64,000 bases of DNA. Source: Lentinus brumalis (taxonomy: Eukaryota; Basidiomycota; Agaricomycetes; Polyporales; Polyporaceae). The stretch covers positions 1 to 64,000 of the forward strand of contig MARA01000002.1 of NCBI GenBank assembly GCA_001792895.1, written 5' to 3'. Under the pieces are notes generated by a model. That model saw only the letters and a list, made by a program, of their open reading frames with translations. It had not been told where the DNA came from and made no database searches. This document shows positions 54,915 through 64,000 of this stretch, in pieces. Both the position numbers and the translations under genes were made by a program. Position 1 is the first letter of the stretch, and each line of letters starts with the position of its first letter.

Positions 54915-55341
54915 GTTGTCGAGGTCAAACTTCTCCCCTCGGGCAGACTCCGACGAGAACTCCCAGAAATTTAGACGCGCCCAACGCGACGGTCACGTGC
55001 CCGTAATACGTATGGTATCGCTCACGCTAAGTCGACACTAAGTACTCGTGCTTGCGCAAAGAGGAGGATGATAAAGTCGCAGATAACTAGTTTCGAGTTG
55101 GCCAAGTTCTACGACGCCTGCACCGTCATGCGGGCCAATGATATGCGCCTGCATGATCAGCTCTCGACGGTACATAAGTATCTTCAAGTCTTTGCTGCCA
55201 GGATTCTTCCTTGGAGGCTCAACGCTCAGCCCCGGCCAGTGCTCTCACGTCTTAAGGACAGCGCATGCGATATGGTCCCTTCAAGTTGTAACGACAACGC
55301 TAGGGCGCATACTACCGAGGAAAGAGATCGAGCCACGAGAA

Positions 55342-57447
55342 CTACAACTCTTCTCCTGCAAGCCATCTGTTGGCGAGCTCCAGTGACCGAACTGGCTGGT
55401 CGTATGGCGCCTGCAATTCCGCACAGTGTTTTCAATACAAGCATACAGGCGAACGCAAAGTTCTCTTACCATATGTCCAGCATCGCGGATGGTCGCGAAA
55501 GTAAGCGGACCGAAGCTTCTGGTCTTCCCGGCGACCTCACCATCCACAAACCACTCGCGCAGTGGCATGCTCTGATATGCTTCCTGTCCTGTCCACTCCA
55601 GCTCACGAGTCATACGTTCATTCCCAACCTGCAGATAGCGCGCGTCAGCAAGTGCCAATGACACGGGAATACCAGCATACCCAGTTGCAAATCCAGTCGG
55701 TGTCCCCGACGTAAATGAGAGCCCGGATACCACGCTCCAGCAGCGCTGCAAGGTAATGCTCAGCTCGGAAGGACCAATTATCTTCCGCGAAACGGGCGTT
55801 GAGCTCGAGATTCATCCAGCTGTAGTTGCTGTGGTGCTGGTCGACACCTAGTTCGGATTGGACTTCGGGGCTATTCAGGTAGTCACCGATATCTCTGTCG
55901 AGAAGGAGTGCATTCGGTCTGGTCAGTCCGCGAGGGTAGAAGGAAAAAGCCCACGCACTGCACTATAGGATAACAGGAGACGATGTCGGTATGTCCCTTG
56001 CTGTCAGTTGATAGTCGTTAGTAGTATACCGCGGTGGTCCGAGGCCTAGCTCACCATGGGCGCAAGGCATCATATGCATTGTATTCTGAATTCAAGCCTC
56101 AGCGAGAGTCAGCCAGCGCGTATCGGCCTGCTTACGTAGAAAAACCGCATTGAAGGCTTTCCAGCAAAAGTCCCAAGCGGACGCGCAATCAATCTTGTCC
56201 GTGACATCGATACAGGACTCTTGAAACCTCTTCTGGCATCGCGGAAGGAGCTGCTTCATACGCACACAATCGCTGCAATAAGAACCTTCAGTATACACGG
56301 ACTCTCGATATACGAAGACTTACGCGATACTGGTCACGGCAGGGAATCCATAGGCCATGCATTGAATGTCGTAATACGAACGGACGACACCACTAAAATC
56401 CGTAGCGCCGTTTCCTGACGATGACAGCTATGCGATGAGTCTGCGCCTACATCTGGGCAGTGTGAGGTGCTGACCGATCATCACAGAGGTCAGGTTAACC
56501 GGCGTCAAGCCTGCCTCAATGAGCTCGGTATTTTTGTCGTGTATGGCTGCTGCGAAGACCGGTATGTATCGGCCCTGTAGGCGTGGTGATGCTAAAGCCC
56601 GAAGATTCTGCGCAAGCATAGCAACACGTACCCCGTACGATTCACCTGCCATGTGGAACGGACGACCCTTGAACTTTGAAAAGTGTTCGAAGAAGATGGC
56701 CATAAATGCAGAGATGTCATTCGCCGCTTCTGGCGTCGAGCTCTGTAAGTCGTCCGGTATAGTGAGATTGATTGCATTTTCCACCCCGCTCGTACGCACC
56801 ACTTGCTCCCCGTAATCGGCATATGAGAACCCAACGTCGACCGGTTGGTCGATGAAAAAAATGTTCGCATGTTCGTTCCATGCATACTCGAAACGTCTGG
56901 TAGTGTTCGCGCTGGTGACTCTGCATGGCCCTGGAGTCAGCCGATGAGCATACAATTTCCTGATCAAACAAGCAGTCAGACAGACCAAGCTCCATGAACA
57001 GCCCCAAGGAAGACGACCCCCCGGGCCCGCCGTTCGTCCAGAACACCACGTCGTCCTTATCGGGATCACGTCGGCTCTCGAAGAAGTAGAAGAACAAGTG
57101 CCGCGCCTCGATGTCGATATACCCTGTGTATGCCCTACAGAACGGAAAGAGGTGAGAGATGGTTGCCCAAGAGGCATGTGCGGGACCTACTGAGCTTCGC
57201 CATCGCAGAAACGCGACTGTTTGATTCGCACACTGTAGTGGGGAACGCTGGGGTGCCGAAGGGTCGTGTATTGCGATGCGGAGAGGGTGTGGAGATCTTC
57301 GATCGGGGTAAAGAGACCCGCATCGTATGACGCGAATGTGTCAGTTCGATGCGCTGTTGCAAGGAAGGATTGTGTATTCCGCGCTTTGGCATTTTCGACC
57401 AGGCCGCTGAGCGCACTGGCAAGTGCGTACCAGGCCGGGAGCCTCAT
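55342..57447 (-). CDS. Secreted serine carboxypeptidase, family S10 (CPY-like)
   Basis: It removes C-terminal residues from peptides in the vacuole or outside the cell at acid pH. The start at 57447 gives [16 protein letters not shown], a likely signal peptide. Family motifs in order are [33 protein letters not shown] (oxyanion region), [24 protein letters not shown] (catalytic Ser codon 56638-56640), a Cys-rich segment near 56.1-56.3 kb ([16 protein letters not shown]), [13 protein letters not shown] (catalytic Asp 55696-55698) and DAGHM/APYDQP (catalytic His 55473-55475). The last exon ends [14 protein letters not shown] at 55342. Many ~50-base introns interrupt it. The triad is complete; the usual GESYGG reads GESYGV, a small departure. 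Upstream lies a 3.4-kb mostly non-coding stretch with a PhyH relic. Confidence 0.85.
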
Positions 57448-58239
57448 GTTGGCCTACAACCCTGTGATTGAGATCAGCGAGTACATATGCGCTGATAGAT
57501 CCCTGCACGTACTAAATGAAGAGTACGTCGGGCACTGGGGTGATTGCAACGTCGAGCGCAGTTCGACCACTCGATTCTCGTCGTGGGAGGCATCAGGCAG
57601 CTGCGGAGGGTCGGTACGGTAGGCGCGTGTGGTATAGCGCAGAACCCAGCACGGTGCCGTTTCTCACAGAACGTGGAAAACGAGCAGCGGTACGCTGCAG
57701 CTGCCCCCGCCCATGCATCGCGTCGCTTCGACAATGCAAGTTGCTCTATTCGTCGGTCGGTAGGGCTCGCTGAGGTTACGTAATCAGGGCGTGCAACCCC
57801 GGTTTATAACCTTATATGGGTCCCCACATGCTCACCGTCTCTCTATGTACTATGTAGATCTCAGCCTCTGGAGTCTGCCACGATAAGTAGTTGAGGACGG
57901 CCTGCCCATAGCGCTAGCTGGCCGGCGACTGAATTGGTAGAAGTACTCAATTATCGTTCGCGACTCGAAAGTTCAGTACTGTCGGTTCAGGTAAACATCA
58001 TGCACTTTAAGCACTACTTACCAGCCATCTCACCGTTCAAGCTGTGGAATCGGAACTGGCGGGGCCGCCCCCGCCTCTACTACCAAGTTGATGACTTGCG
58101 TGTGAGATGCCAGAGGTCATATGGCTCTCCGGACCGTGCTCCGGATAGCGATCTCTACATAGGCAGTGTTGCCCCCTGTTGCCCCCCGAGCCTCCTCATG
58201 TGAAGCCTTCCAGCACTGTCATCGACGCTCGTCGTCCTG
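57448..58239. other. Promoter-side intergenic stretch of the carboxypeptidase gene
   Basis: No supported gene. It contains the 5' side of the S10 gene and a short tract (57780-57960) with no repeat or domain that I can see. Confidence 0.4.
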
Positions 58240-58580
58240 ATGGCCGTCACAGAGTACAAGCATCTGACTCCGGGGCAGCGCGAGCATTTCTTGCAACATG
58301 GATGGGTCAAGATTCCCAGTACTGTATTGCCGTCAAGGAGGAGTACCTGAAACTTCGTTCACGGAGAACGTGTGGATCAGGCTGGGGTACGATCCTGACG
58401 ATAAATCGACGTGGACAGGTACGCCATTGGGCTCAAGACGTTCGGTGCGAATGCTAACGATCGCGTTCGGTAGATCCACATGCCACGTCACCGCGAGGTC
58501 CCGACAGGTTCCCAATCGTTATACTGATGGAGCATGGGCCGGAAGATGCTTGATAGCTGCCGAAGAGGGCGCAGAGTAAA
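58240..58580 (+). pseudogene. Fragment of a phytanoyl-CoA dioxygenase-like gene
   Basis: From the ATG at 58240 the frame reads TEYKHLTPGQREHFLQHGW then VKIP, an N-terminus typical of fungal PhyH-like proteins. A second frame holds TSFTENVWIRLGYDPDDK and STWT, and a third, after a possible intron near 58417-58471, holds IHMPRHREVPT. Several frame changes are needed to link them, and the downstream domain with the HxD and distal His is not found. It is most likely a decayed copy. A family match is inferred from these short motifs. Confidence 0.45.
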
Positions 58581-59554
58581 TTCGGCATTCTCATCCTGTA
58601 ATCACTCAATTCCAGACACGATGCCACCCGTATCTTCGTTTTGTTGTACGTCGGGTAGTCGAGACGAGCATATGCGTTAAGACAGTGCAGTGCCCACCAG
58701 CGCCGGATGTGGGCTTCTCAACCGTCCTCTGAATGCGTTCAAAGAAGAACCCCGCCGTGGTACATGCGATCCTGCCCGCGGTGATGCGAAGGAGTCGCTC
58801 CTTGTCGACTGTTCGAGTCTCTACCGCGGTTTGTGTCTAGACCGAACATCAGAACCTCGTCTACTTGGCCGCACATCATTGGGACCACCTACAATCGACA
58901 GGAGCTGGCCTTGGAACCTAAAGGGCAAAAGGCGAGTCGTCTTCACGCGTGGTCGACAGTGCTGCTTACCATATTGCTATAGCGGGTACAAGAGTGTCGC
59001 CCAGTTGCTCCACTGCGTAGCTGGGGCATACCTGAACTCCAGCGCGACTCCGCCGTGCTTGTCTCAGCCTTCATGTCGACGGAGGAGGTTCGTTGCAATC
59101 GTGCAGTAGCTTCGAATATAGGACGAGCCAGCGCTGATCCAGCCCTTGTGTACTTGTATAAGTTGTAATCTAGGATACGCCGGGCGCGTACAGACCCCGG
59201 ACACGAGGCACTCCCCTTCATGAGAATTGTCACCTTCCCGAAGATCTCTACCACATCGGACGCGCGAGGTGATGGCGGCGCAGAGAATGTTCCGATGGGG
59301 GTAGGTCCCAAACCAATAAGTAGAGGTCTGAACTCGAATGGAGGCTGACGGTGAGATGGATGGGCTCACGGCTTATATGAAAAGCTTGGCGACTGCGCCC
59401 GCTTCTCAGACGGCCGCCGAGATAGTTCCAACAGTACTGCTAGTGTGCTTCACATTCTTTGCGTACGTGAGTACAGCACAGACTCGGATCTGCCGTGCAG
59501 GCCAAAATCAAATTCGCGGTTCTTCGTTTACGTCTCGAACTCGACTCACGGACA
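58581..59554. other. No supported gene
   Basis: Short open frames occur on both strands, but none shows a domain or credible splicing. The left end may contain further unrecognisable remains of the PhyH-like fragment. Confidence 0.35.
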
Positions 59555-62424
59555 TCACATGAATGCTTGAGCCTGCAGCTTCCATAGCCTAGCATACTCG
59601 CCCTCAGCCTTAAGAAGAGAGTCGTGCGTGCCAGACTCCACGATCCCAGACTCGTCCATGTATCTGATAACAGTCATAGCGTTAGCGCAAACATCGAACT
59701 TCGTTAGCGGGAGACGGACGTACAGAATCAAGTCCGAGTGTCTTGTCAAGTTCCCAAAGCGATGCGAGGAGAACACCATGCTCTTGTTCCCCCTCAGCTC
59801 CCGCAGACGATCGAAGAGGTCTTTAGAGCAAACGCACAGATCAGTCGGAGACCCATAGAATGGCGTGCGAGAAACAGTACCGTGCTCGGCAGCTGGGTCG
59901 AGAGACGCGCTAGGCTCATCGAAAAGCAGCAGGCCAACTTCGGACGCCTCTTCACGCACGATCGAGCGCATGAACGTCCGCGCTCTGTGTAGACGAGAAC
60001 GCATCAACAACCTCCTGGAGGAGAATGCTAGCAACACCAGTACACGCACACTGCGAGCCTCTGCATTTGCCCTCCACTCAGCTCGGACTTGACTGTGCTT
60101 TTCATGCCTGCGATATCCCGCACCGCGGTCACGTCGAAAGGCTTCCCTAGCAACGACTTTGAGCCTTCCTGTGGACCCTCGGAGTGCTCTAGCGAGGGGC
60201 GCTCCAGATAGGTCTCGTAGCCGTCAGGCATCTTCGCAATGAAGGACTCCGCGCCTCCAAGGCGGGCTGCCTGGCGGACATGGCTGTCATCTCCAGTTCC
60301 AGAAGGGTCCCCAAGGGCGATGTTGTCGCGAATCTTTCATGGGCACTCAGCTAATCAGGTGCTGAAGACGCAGATAAAATGCTGCAGCGCTCACCGATAG
60401 TGGGAAGTGGGTGTAGTCTTGGAAGAGTACTGATATAGCTCGGCGGAGATCGCTCAGCTTGAGCGTGCGGATATCGTGTCCTCCCATGAAGATCGCACCC
60501 TCCAGCGGGTCGTAGAGTCGCACGATGAGCTTCAGGATTGTGCTCTTTCCCGCACCGTTTGATCCGACGATAACCTTCAGCATGAGCGTTAGACAGCTGC
60601 CTACGTCCGAGAATATGAGAACGTACGCAGAGCTGGCCAGGAAGCAGACGAAATGATATATCACGTAGAGCGTAGTTGTCCGTGTCGGGGTACTTGAAGG
60701 ACACGTTCCTGCACACCTTTCAGTACAGGCCAGGCCGACGAGAGAAGCTCGCACATACCGGAACTCGAGCGCGATTCCGGCCTCGATCGACTCTCCTTTT
60801 CCCGGGAACGAGACCATGCCGTCCGGCACTAAGTTCGGAATGTCCTCGATGTCGTATACATTGCGGACAGACTGGAGCTGCTCGTCGATCCCCTGAGTAC
60901 TGCTGACCAACTCGTAGATGGACCACGCGAACGTGCTCGCAGCGGACTGCACCAGCGCAAGTGCGGCTAGAGATTCTGGCATACTAGCGGGCCTTCTGAA
61001 CGCGCTGATGGTAAAGGCAATCTGCATATCCTGGTGAGCATGCGCCTTCGCCACTGTGAGGAAGATATCCCCCGACATACCTGAGGAAGGTGAGCGAACA
61101 CGTCCTTGACAACGCTCCAGGCGCTGACATTCGCACTCCTGCTCCATGAAATCTCGTACCATGTTCGGTCGTCATCCCCTAGCCTGTCCGTAACCGCTTT
61201 GAACTCTGCGATCGGGATGATATCAGGCACACATCGAGAAAAGGGCTCCGGGATGAGGGCAAGGGCTCACCAGACGTGGCATATTCAGCAAGATTTCCAG
61301 CGACGAGCTCCTTCCTATGTTTCTCTTGCTTGACAGCCTTGCTCCAACCGCACATCTTAATATAGTCTGCGTTCTGCGTGTTCACAGCATATGCTAGTGG
61401 ACGCTTTATCAGTACAGACAGTACCGCGCGCAGATCATCCTACGTACCTCTCGCAGTAGAAAAGACCTCGAACTGCGTCAACAGAGGCACCGTCTCCGAG
61501 ATCATTGTCACCCCCGCTAAGAGCAGCCCATCGCTTTGGCTCCTCAGCGCCTTCACGAGCACGAACGACTCCGCTCCCAGCTGCGCCATCGTGCTGACGA
61601 TCTCCATGATCATCTTTAGTGTCTGCCACACGACCGTCCGCCCAAAGTAGTCGTCCGAGGACGCCGAGAGCTGGCTTTGAACCTCCGTGCGCCCGAAGGT
61701 GGGCTGGTCGAGTCGCGCGTACGCGCGAAAGTGGTGCAACGAGAACCAGCGCCGAATCCGCGCATTGAGCGTGTTCTCTGCTTTGGTCATTATGTTGTGG
61801 AGGACTATATGTGCGAACGTGCACGCCAAGCGGCCCGCGCAGATGAGCAACAGCTGATGCGTGTCGATCGTGCGAGTCTCGATGGCAGTTTCCATCTGTG
61901 GGACCGAGCAGGATCAATAAAACGGTGCAAGATATAGAACTGGGGCGCGGGTGCGATACCATTGTGATGAGCTGTCCTTGGAACCTGCAGGGGATAAACA
62001 CGTCGGTGCCACTTCACACAATACATGACGAACTAGACACTCACCATAAGGTGGTCGCGGGAAGGATGGCAGTCCCGAGCGATGCACCGACGTATAGGAA
62101 TCCCTGGAGCTTACACCCTGGAATCCCAAACACGTCCCTCACCATCCGCGCCAGGTATGGTACGGAACTGACGACGCTCTCGTACTTCTTGACAATAGCT
62201 GCTCTGATCGGGACCTTCCCCGCGTCCGGGTCGACCTCTACGTACTGGTCCCATACTCCCATGCGCGTATGCTTGATGACACGGCCCTCATTCTTCCACT
62301 TCTCGATTTTCGCCTGGGACGGGTCGTCGTTCTGTTGCGCGTCTGACTTGGCCACTGCACCTGAAGGGCCCTTCTCGTCGTTCGCCATCTCGACAGCGCG
62401 GGAGTGCTGGGGCGCGGTCTTCAT
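59555..62424 (-). CDS. ABC transporter, half-size (TMD-NBD), ABCB/MsbA-like
   Basis: The start is at 62424 (MKTAPQHSRAVEMAND), the stop at 59555. After a hydrophilic N-terminus come membrane-domain exons (KLQGFLYVGASLGTAILP; QLLLICAGRLACTFAHIVLH; SFVLVKALRSQSDGLLLAGV; LAALALVQSAASTFAWSIYE). The nucleotide-binding domain shows the A-loop region NVSFKYPDTDNYALRDISF, Walker A GSNGAGKS, Q-loop LFQDYTHFPLS, signature LSGGQMQRLAV, Walker B LLLFDEPSASLDP and H-switch SSHRFG. The final exon reads YMDESGIVESGTHDSLLKAEGEYARLW. It couples ATP hydrolysis to export of an unknown substrate, as a dimer, in an organelle or the plasma membrane. Introns are numerous and phases fit where checked (for example in the signature motif and after Walker B). 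All catalytic motifs are intact. Confidence 0.8.
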
Positions 62425-63733
62425 GAATGGGGCTTAAGTACCGAACGCGCAGGCACCCTAGGGCACCGGCGCGCCGCGCCCACAAATTGCCGACAATACG
62501 TCTGTCAAACGATGCGAAGGGAGTGCCATCAAGATCAGCTTCGCAGTCGATATGCAAATGGACTTACCGAAGTTCGGCAGCTGTAAGTATATATTTGCGC
62601 ATCGGTTTCATATCGCCCTGTGCGACGTAATTCTGCGGAACGAGGTCGGCGAGTGCAGGCTCCAAACTGCGCTGTCTGTGTACTCTCTGGGGTCGGAGAC
62701 ATATCAACAGGGACCCAAAGACACCGACCATCGAAGCTCGAGTTGCTATGGAAGGAGGACTTAAAGTCACAGGCGGGACGTAGACCGTAGCAGCTGAACG
62801 AGCCCGACGTGAGTGCCATCAGACTATTGTTCACCGATTATGACGAAGGACATACCGAAGAAGCTCGGCGCCGCTCGGGCTATCGTGGTAGAGTCAGTAC
62901 ACTGCGTTTTTGCTCAAATACAGGTTATCATACGCGAGGCTTTCGGGGATCGCACAGGTCAAAGGAAAGCGCAACGTAGGACACTGTCCGTCGGAAAGTT
63001 GTACACATAGAACATACCTTTGTTCGATCTGAAGCAGAACAGGTCGAGAGATCCTGCGCAGCACGTCTAGAGCGTGCGTTCGACTCGAAGACGATCAGGT
63101 CGCACAAGAGGTGAACGTTGAACCCCAGTGAGAATCGGACCTATTACGAACAATTACCACGTATTATAAGCTATGCTGAGCACTGCAATAGCCCATAATA
63201 GACCCGTATAGACGACAGTACAGAATTGTCCCGATTTTATAGGTCTCCCTAGATGATTCCAACGGACACCCATGAGCAGATCTATTACGCCCTACTCAAC
63301 GCTACTGGTGTGTTTGCATGATTGGAATAATAGATTGACATGTATCGTACTACAGGCACATATACACATATAGCTATGCCCATATTTATCCCCGCCCTCC
63401 AGGTACCCCAAGTACCCAGCCCACCGCTCTGCGCCAAAACCTTGCACTCACCGTGCTCGCGAGGTGCTCCGCCGTGCCGGAGTGTTGCGCTCGCTACGTC
63501 CATCGCCGCGCCCAAGCGTCGCCTCAGGTCTGCCGCTGTGCCCAAGTGCCGCGTTCGCATTGTCCGTCGCCGCGTGCGAGTGCCGCGCTCGCGATGTCCA
63601 TCAGCAATTCGGTTCTCGACCACACCTCGCGTGTCTTCAAAGGCTGTGTGAATGCGACGTTAAGCTGAGCATCTATCAGAGCTACGAGGCACTCACCTCC
63701 ATTTCCGGCCTGCCTATCCGACCCAATGCCTCC
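62425..63733. other. Intergenic stretch without a supported gene
   Basis: No reading frame with domain content is seen on either strand. From about 63010 to 63420 the sequence is visibly more AT-rich, followed by a GC-rich block (63460-63600) with several short open frames that I take as chance. Confidence 0.4.
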
Positions 63734-64000
63734 ATGTCTACAGCGCCGACCTTCCGCCCCCCCTCCACACTCCGTAGGGCTACTGCAACTCACCATTCCA
63801 AGCTAAATGCGCTGTTCGATGAGGTTCTTACTGAGTGAGTCCCTATATGCGCGCAGTGACGTCAGCAACATGACAGAGGCGTCCGGACTAAGTAAGTACT
63901 TACTTAAGGATAAGTACTGCAAGACCTTGCGAGCGTGGCAGAAGACTGTGAAGAGGGTGCAAGTCGCAGACACACATGCGGAGATGATGGTGGTGAGAGA
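63734..64000 (+). CDS. Possible 5' end of a gene cut by the window
   Basis: The ATG at 63734 gives MSTAPTFRPPSTLRRATATH and continues to FDEVLTE, where a GTGAGT donor (63835) follows. A CAG acceptor at about 63876 and a GTAAGT donor at about 63891 would make a very short second exon. The composition is that of a protein N-terminus, but the evidence is only one exon. Confidence 0.3.

Noticed and set aside
63889..63906. 18-bp perfect palindrome taagtaagtacttactta
   Set aside because: Made of overlapping GTAAGT donor-like repeats; too short and simple to call a functional site.

Overview
The window looks like nuclear DNA of a filamentous basidiomycete, most likely an Agaricomycete of the polypore type. 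Genes are broken by many roughly 50-base introns with GTRNGT donors, coding DNA is GC-rich, and the mobile elements belong to classes expanded in Agaricomycetes: a Helitron, and a KDZ (Kyakuja-Dileera-Zisupton) transposase followed by a TET/JBP dioxygenase gene. Species cannot be assigned from the sequence alone.

Left part (1-16.3 kb): four large genes of unrecognised or weakly recognised lineage-specific families (598-3045 minus, 6022-10870 plus, 11013-12367 minus, 13120-16256 plus). The 6022 gene has an HxD...H...R pattern like a 2-oxoglutarate/Fe(II) dioxygenase. Between the first two lie a diverged inverted duplication of what looks like a promoter, a 16-bp minisatellite and a perfect 25-bp hairpin.

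Middle (16.9-42.4 kb): an intronless 2553-codon Helitron protein (HUH Rep, Pif1-like helicase, USP-like cysteine peptidase), a small Zn2Cys6-like gene, two minus-strand coiled-coil/RING genes, and a large minus-strand gene with Cys-rich N-terminus and a HECT-like C-terminal motif. Then come a KDZ transposase without its N-terminus, an apparently complete TET/JBP dioxygenase gene, a triplicated 130-bp promoter-like repeat, a second Zn2Cys6-like gene paralogous to the first, and a small hypothetical gene. This stretch combines mobile elements, a DNA-base-modification enzyme family and ubiquitin-type domains.

Right part (42.6-64 kb): mostly ordinary conserved genes. These are a Ser-rich conserved protein, a chromatin-type coiled-coil/acidic protein, NAF1 (H/ACA snoRNP assembly), a secreted S10 serine carboxypeptidase and an ABC half-transporter. 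Relics of a prolyl-4-hydroxylase-like gene and a phytanoyl-CoA-dioxygenase-like gene lie between them. About 2 kb (45.0-47.0 kb) and 1.3 kb (62.4-63.7 kb) show no convincing gene.

Several genes are broken by single-base frame changes, most of them cured by adding one base to a C/G run. One is in NAF1, normally an essential gene, so homopolymer undercalls in the assembly are as likely as pseudogenisation. All exon boundaries were read by eye from splice consensus and frame continuity and are approximate unless a position is stated.
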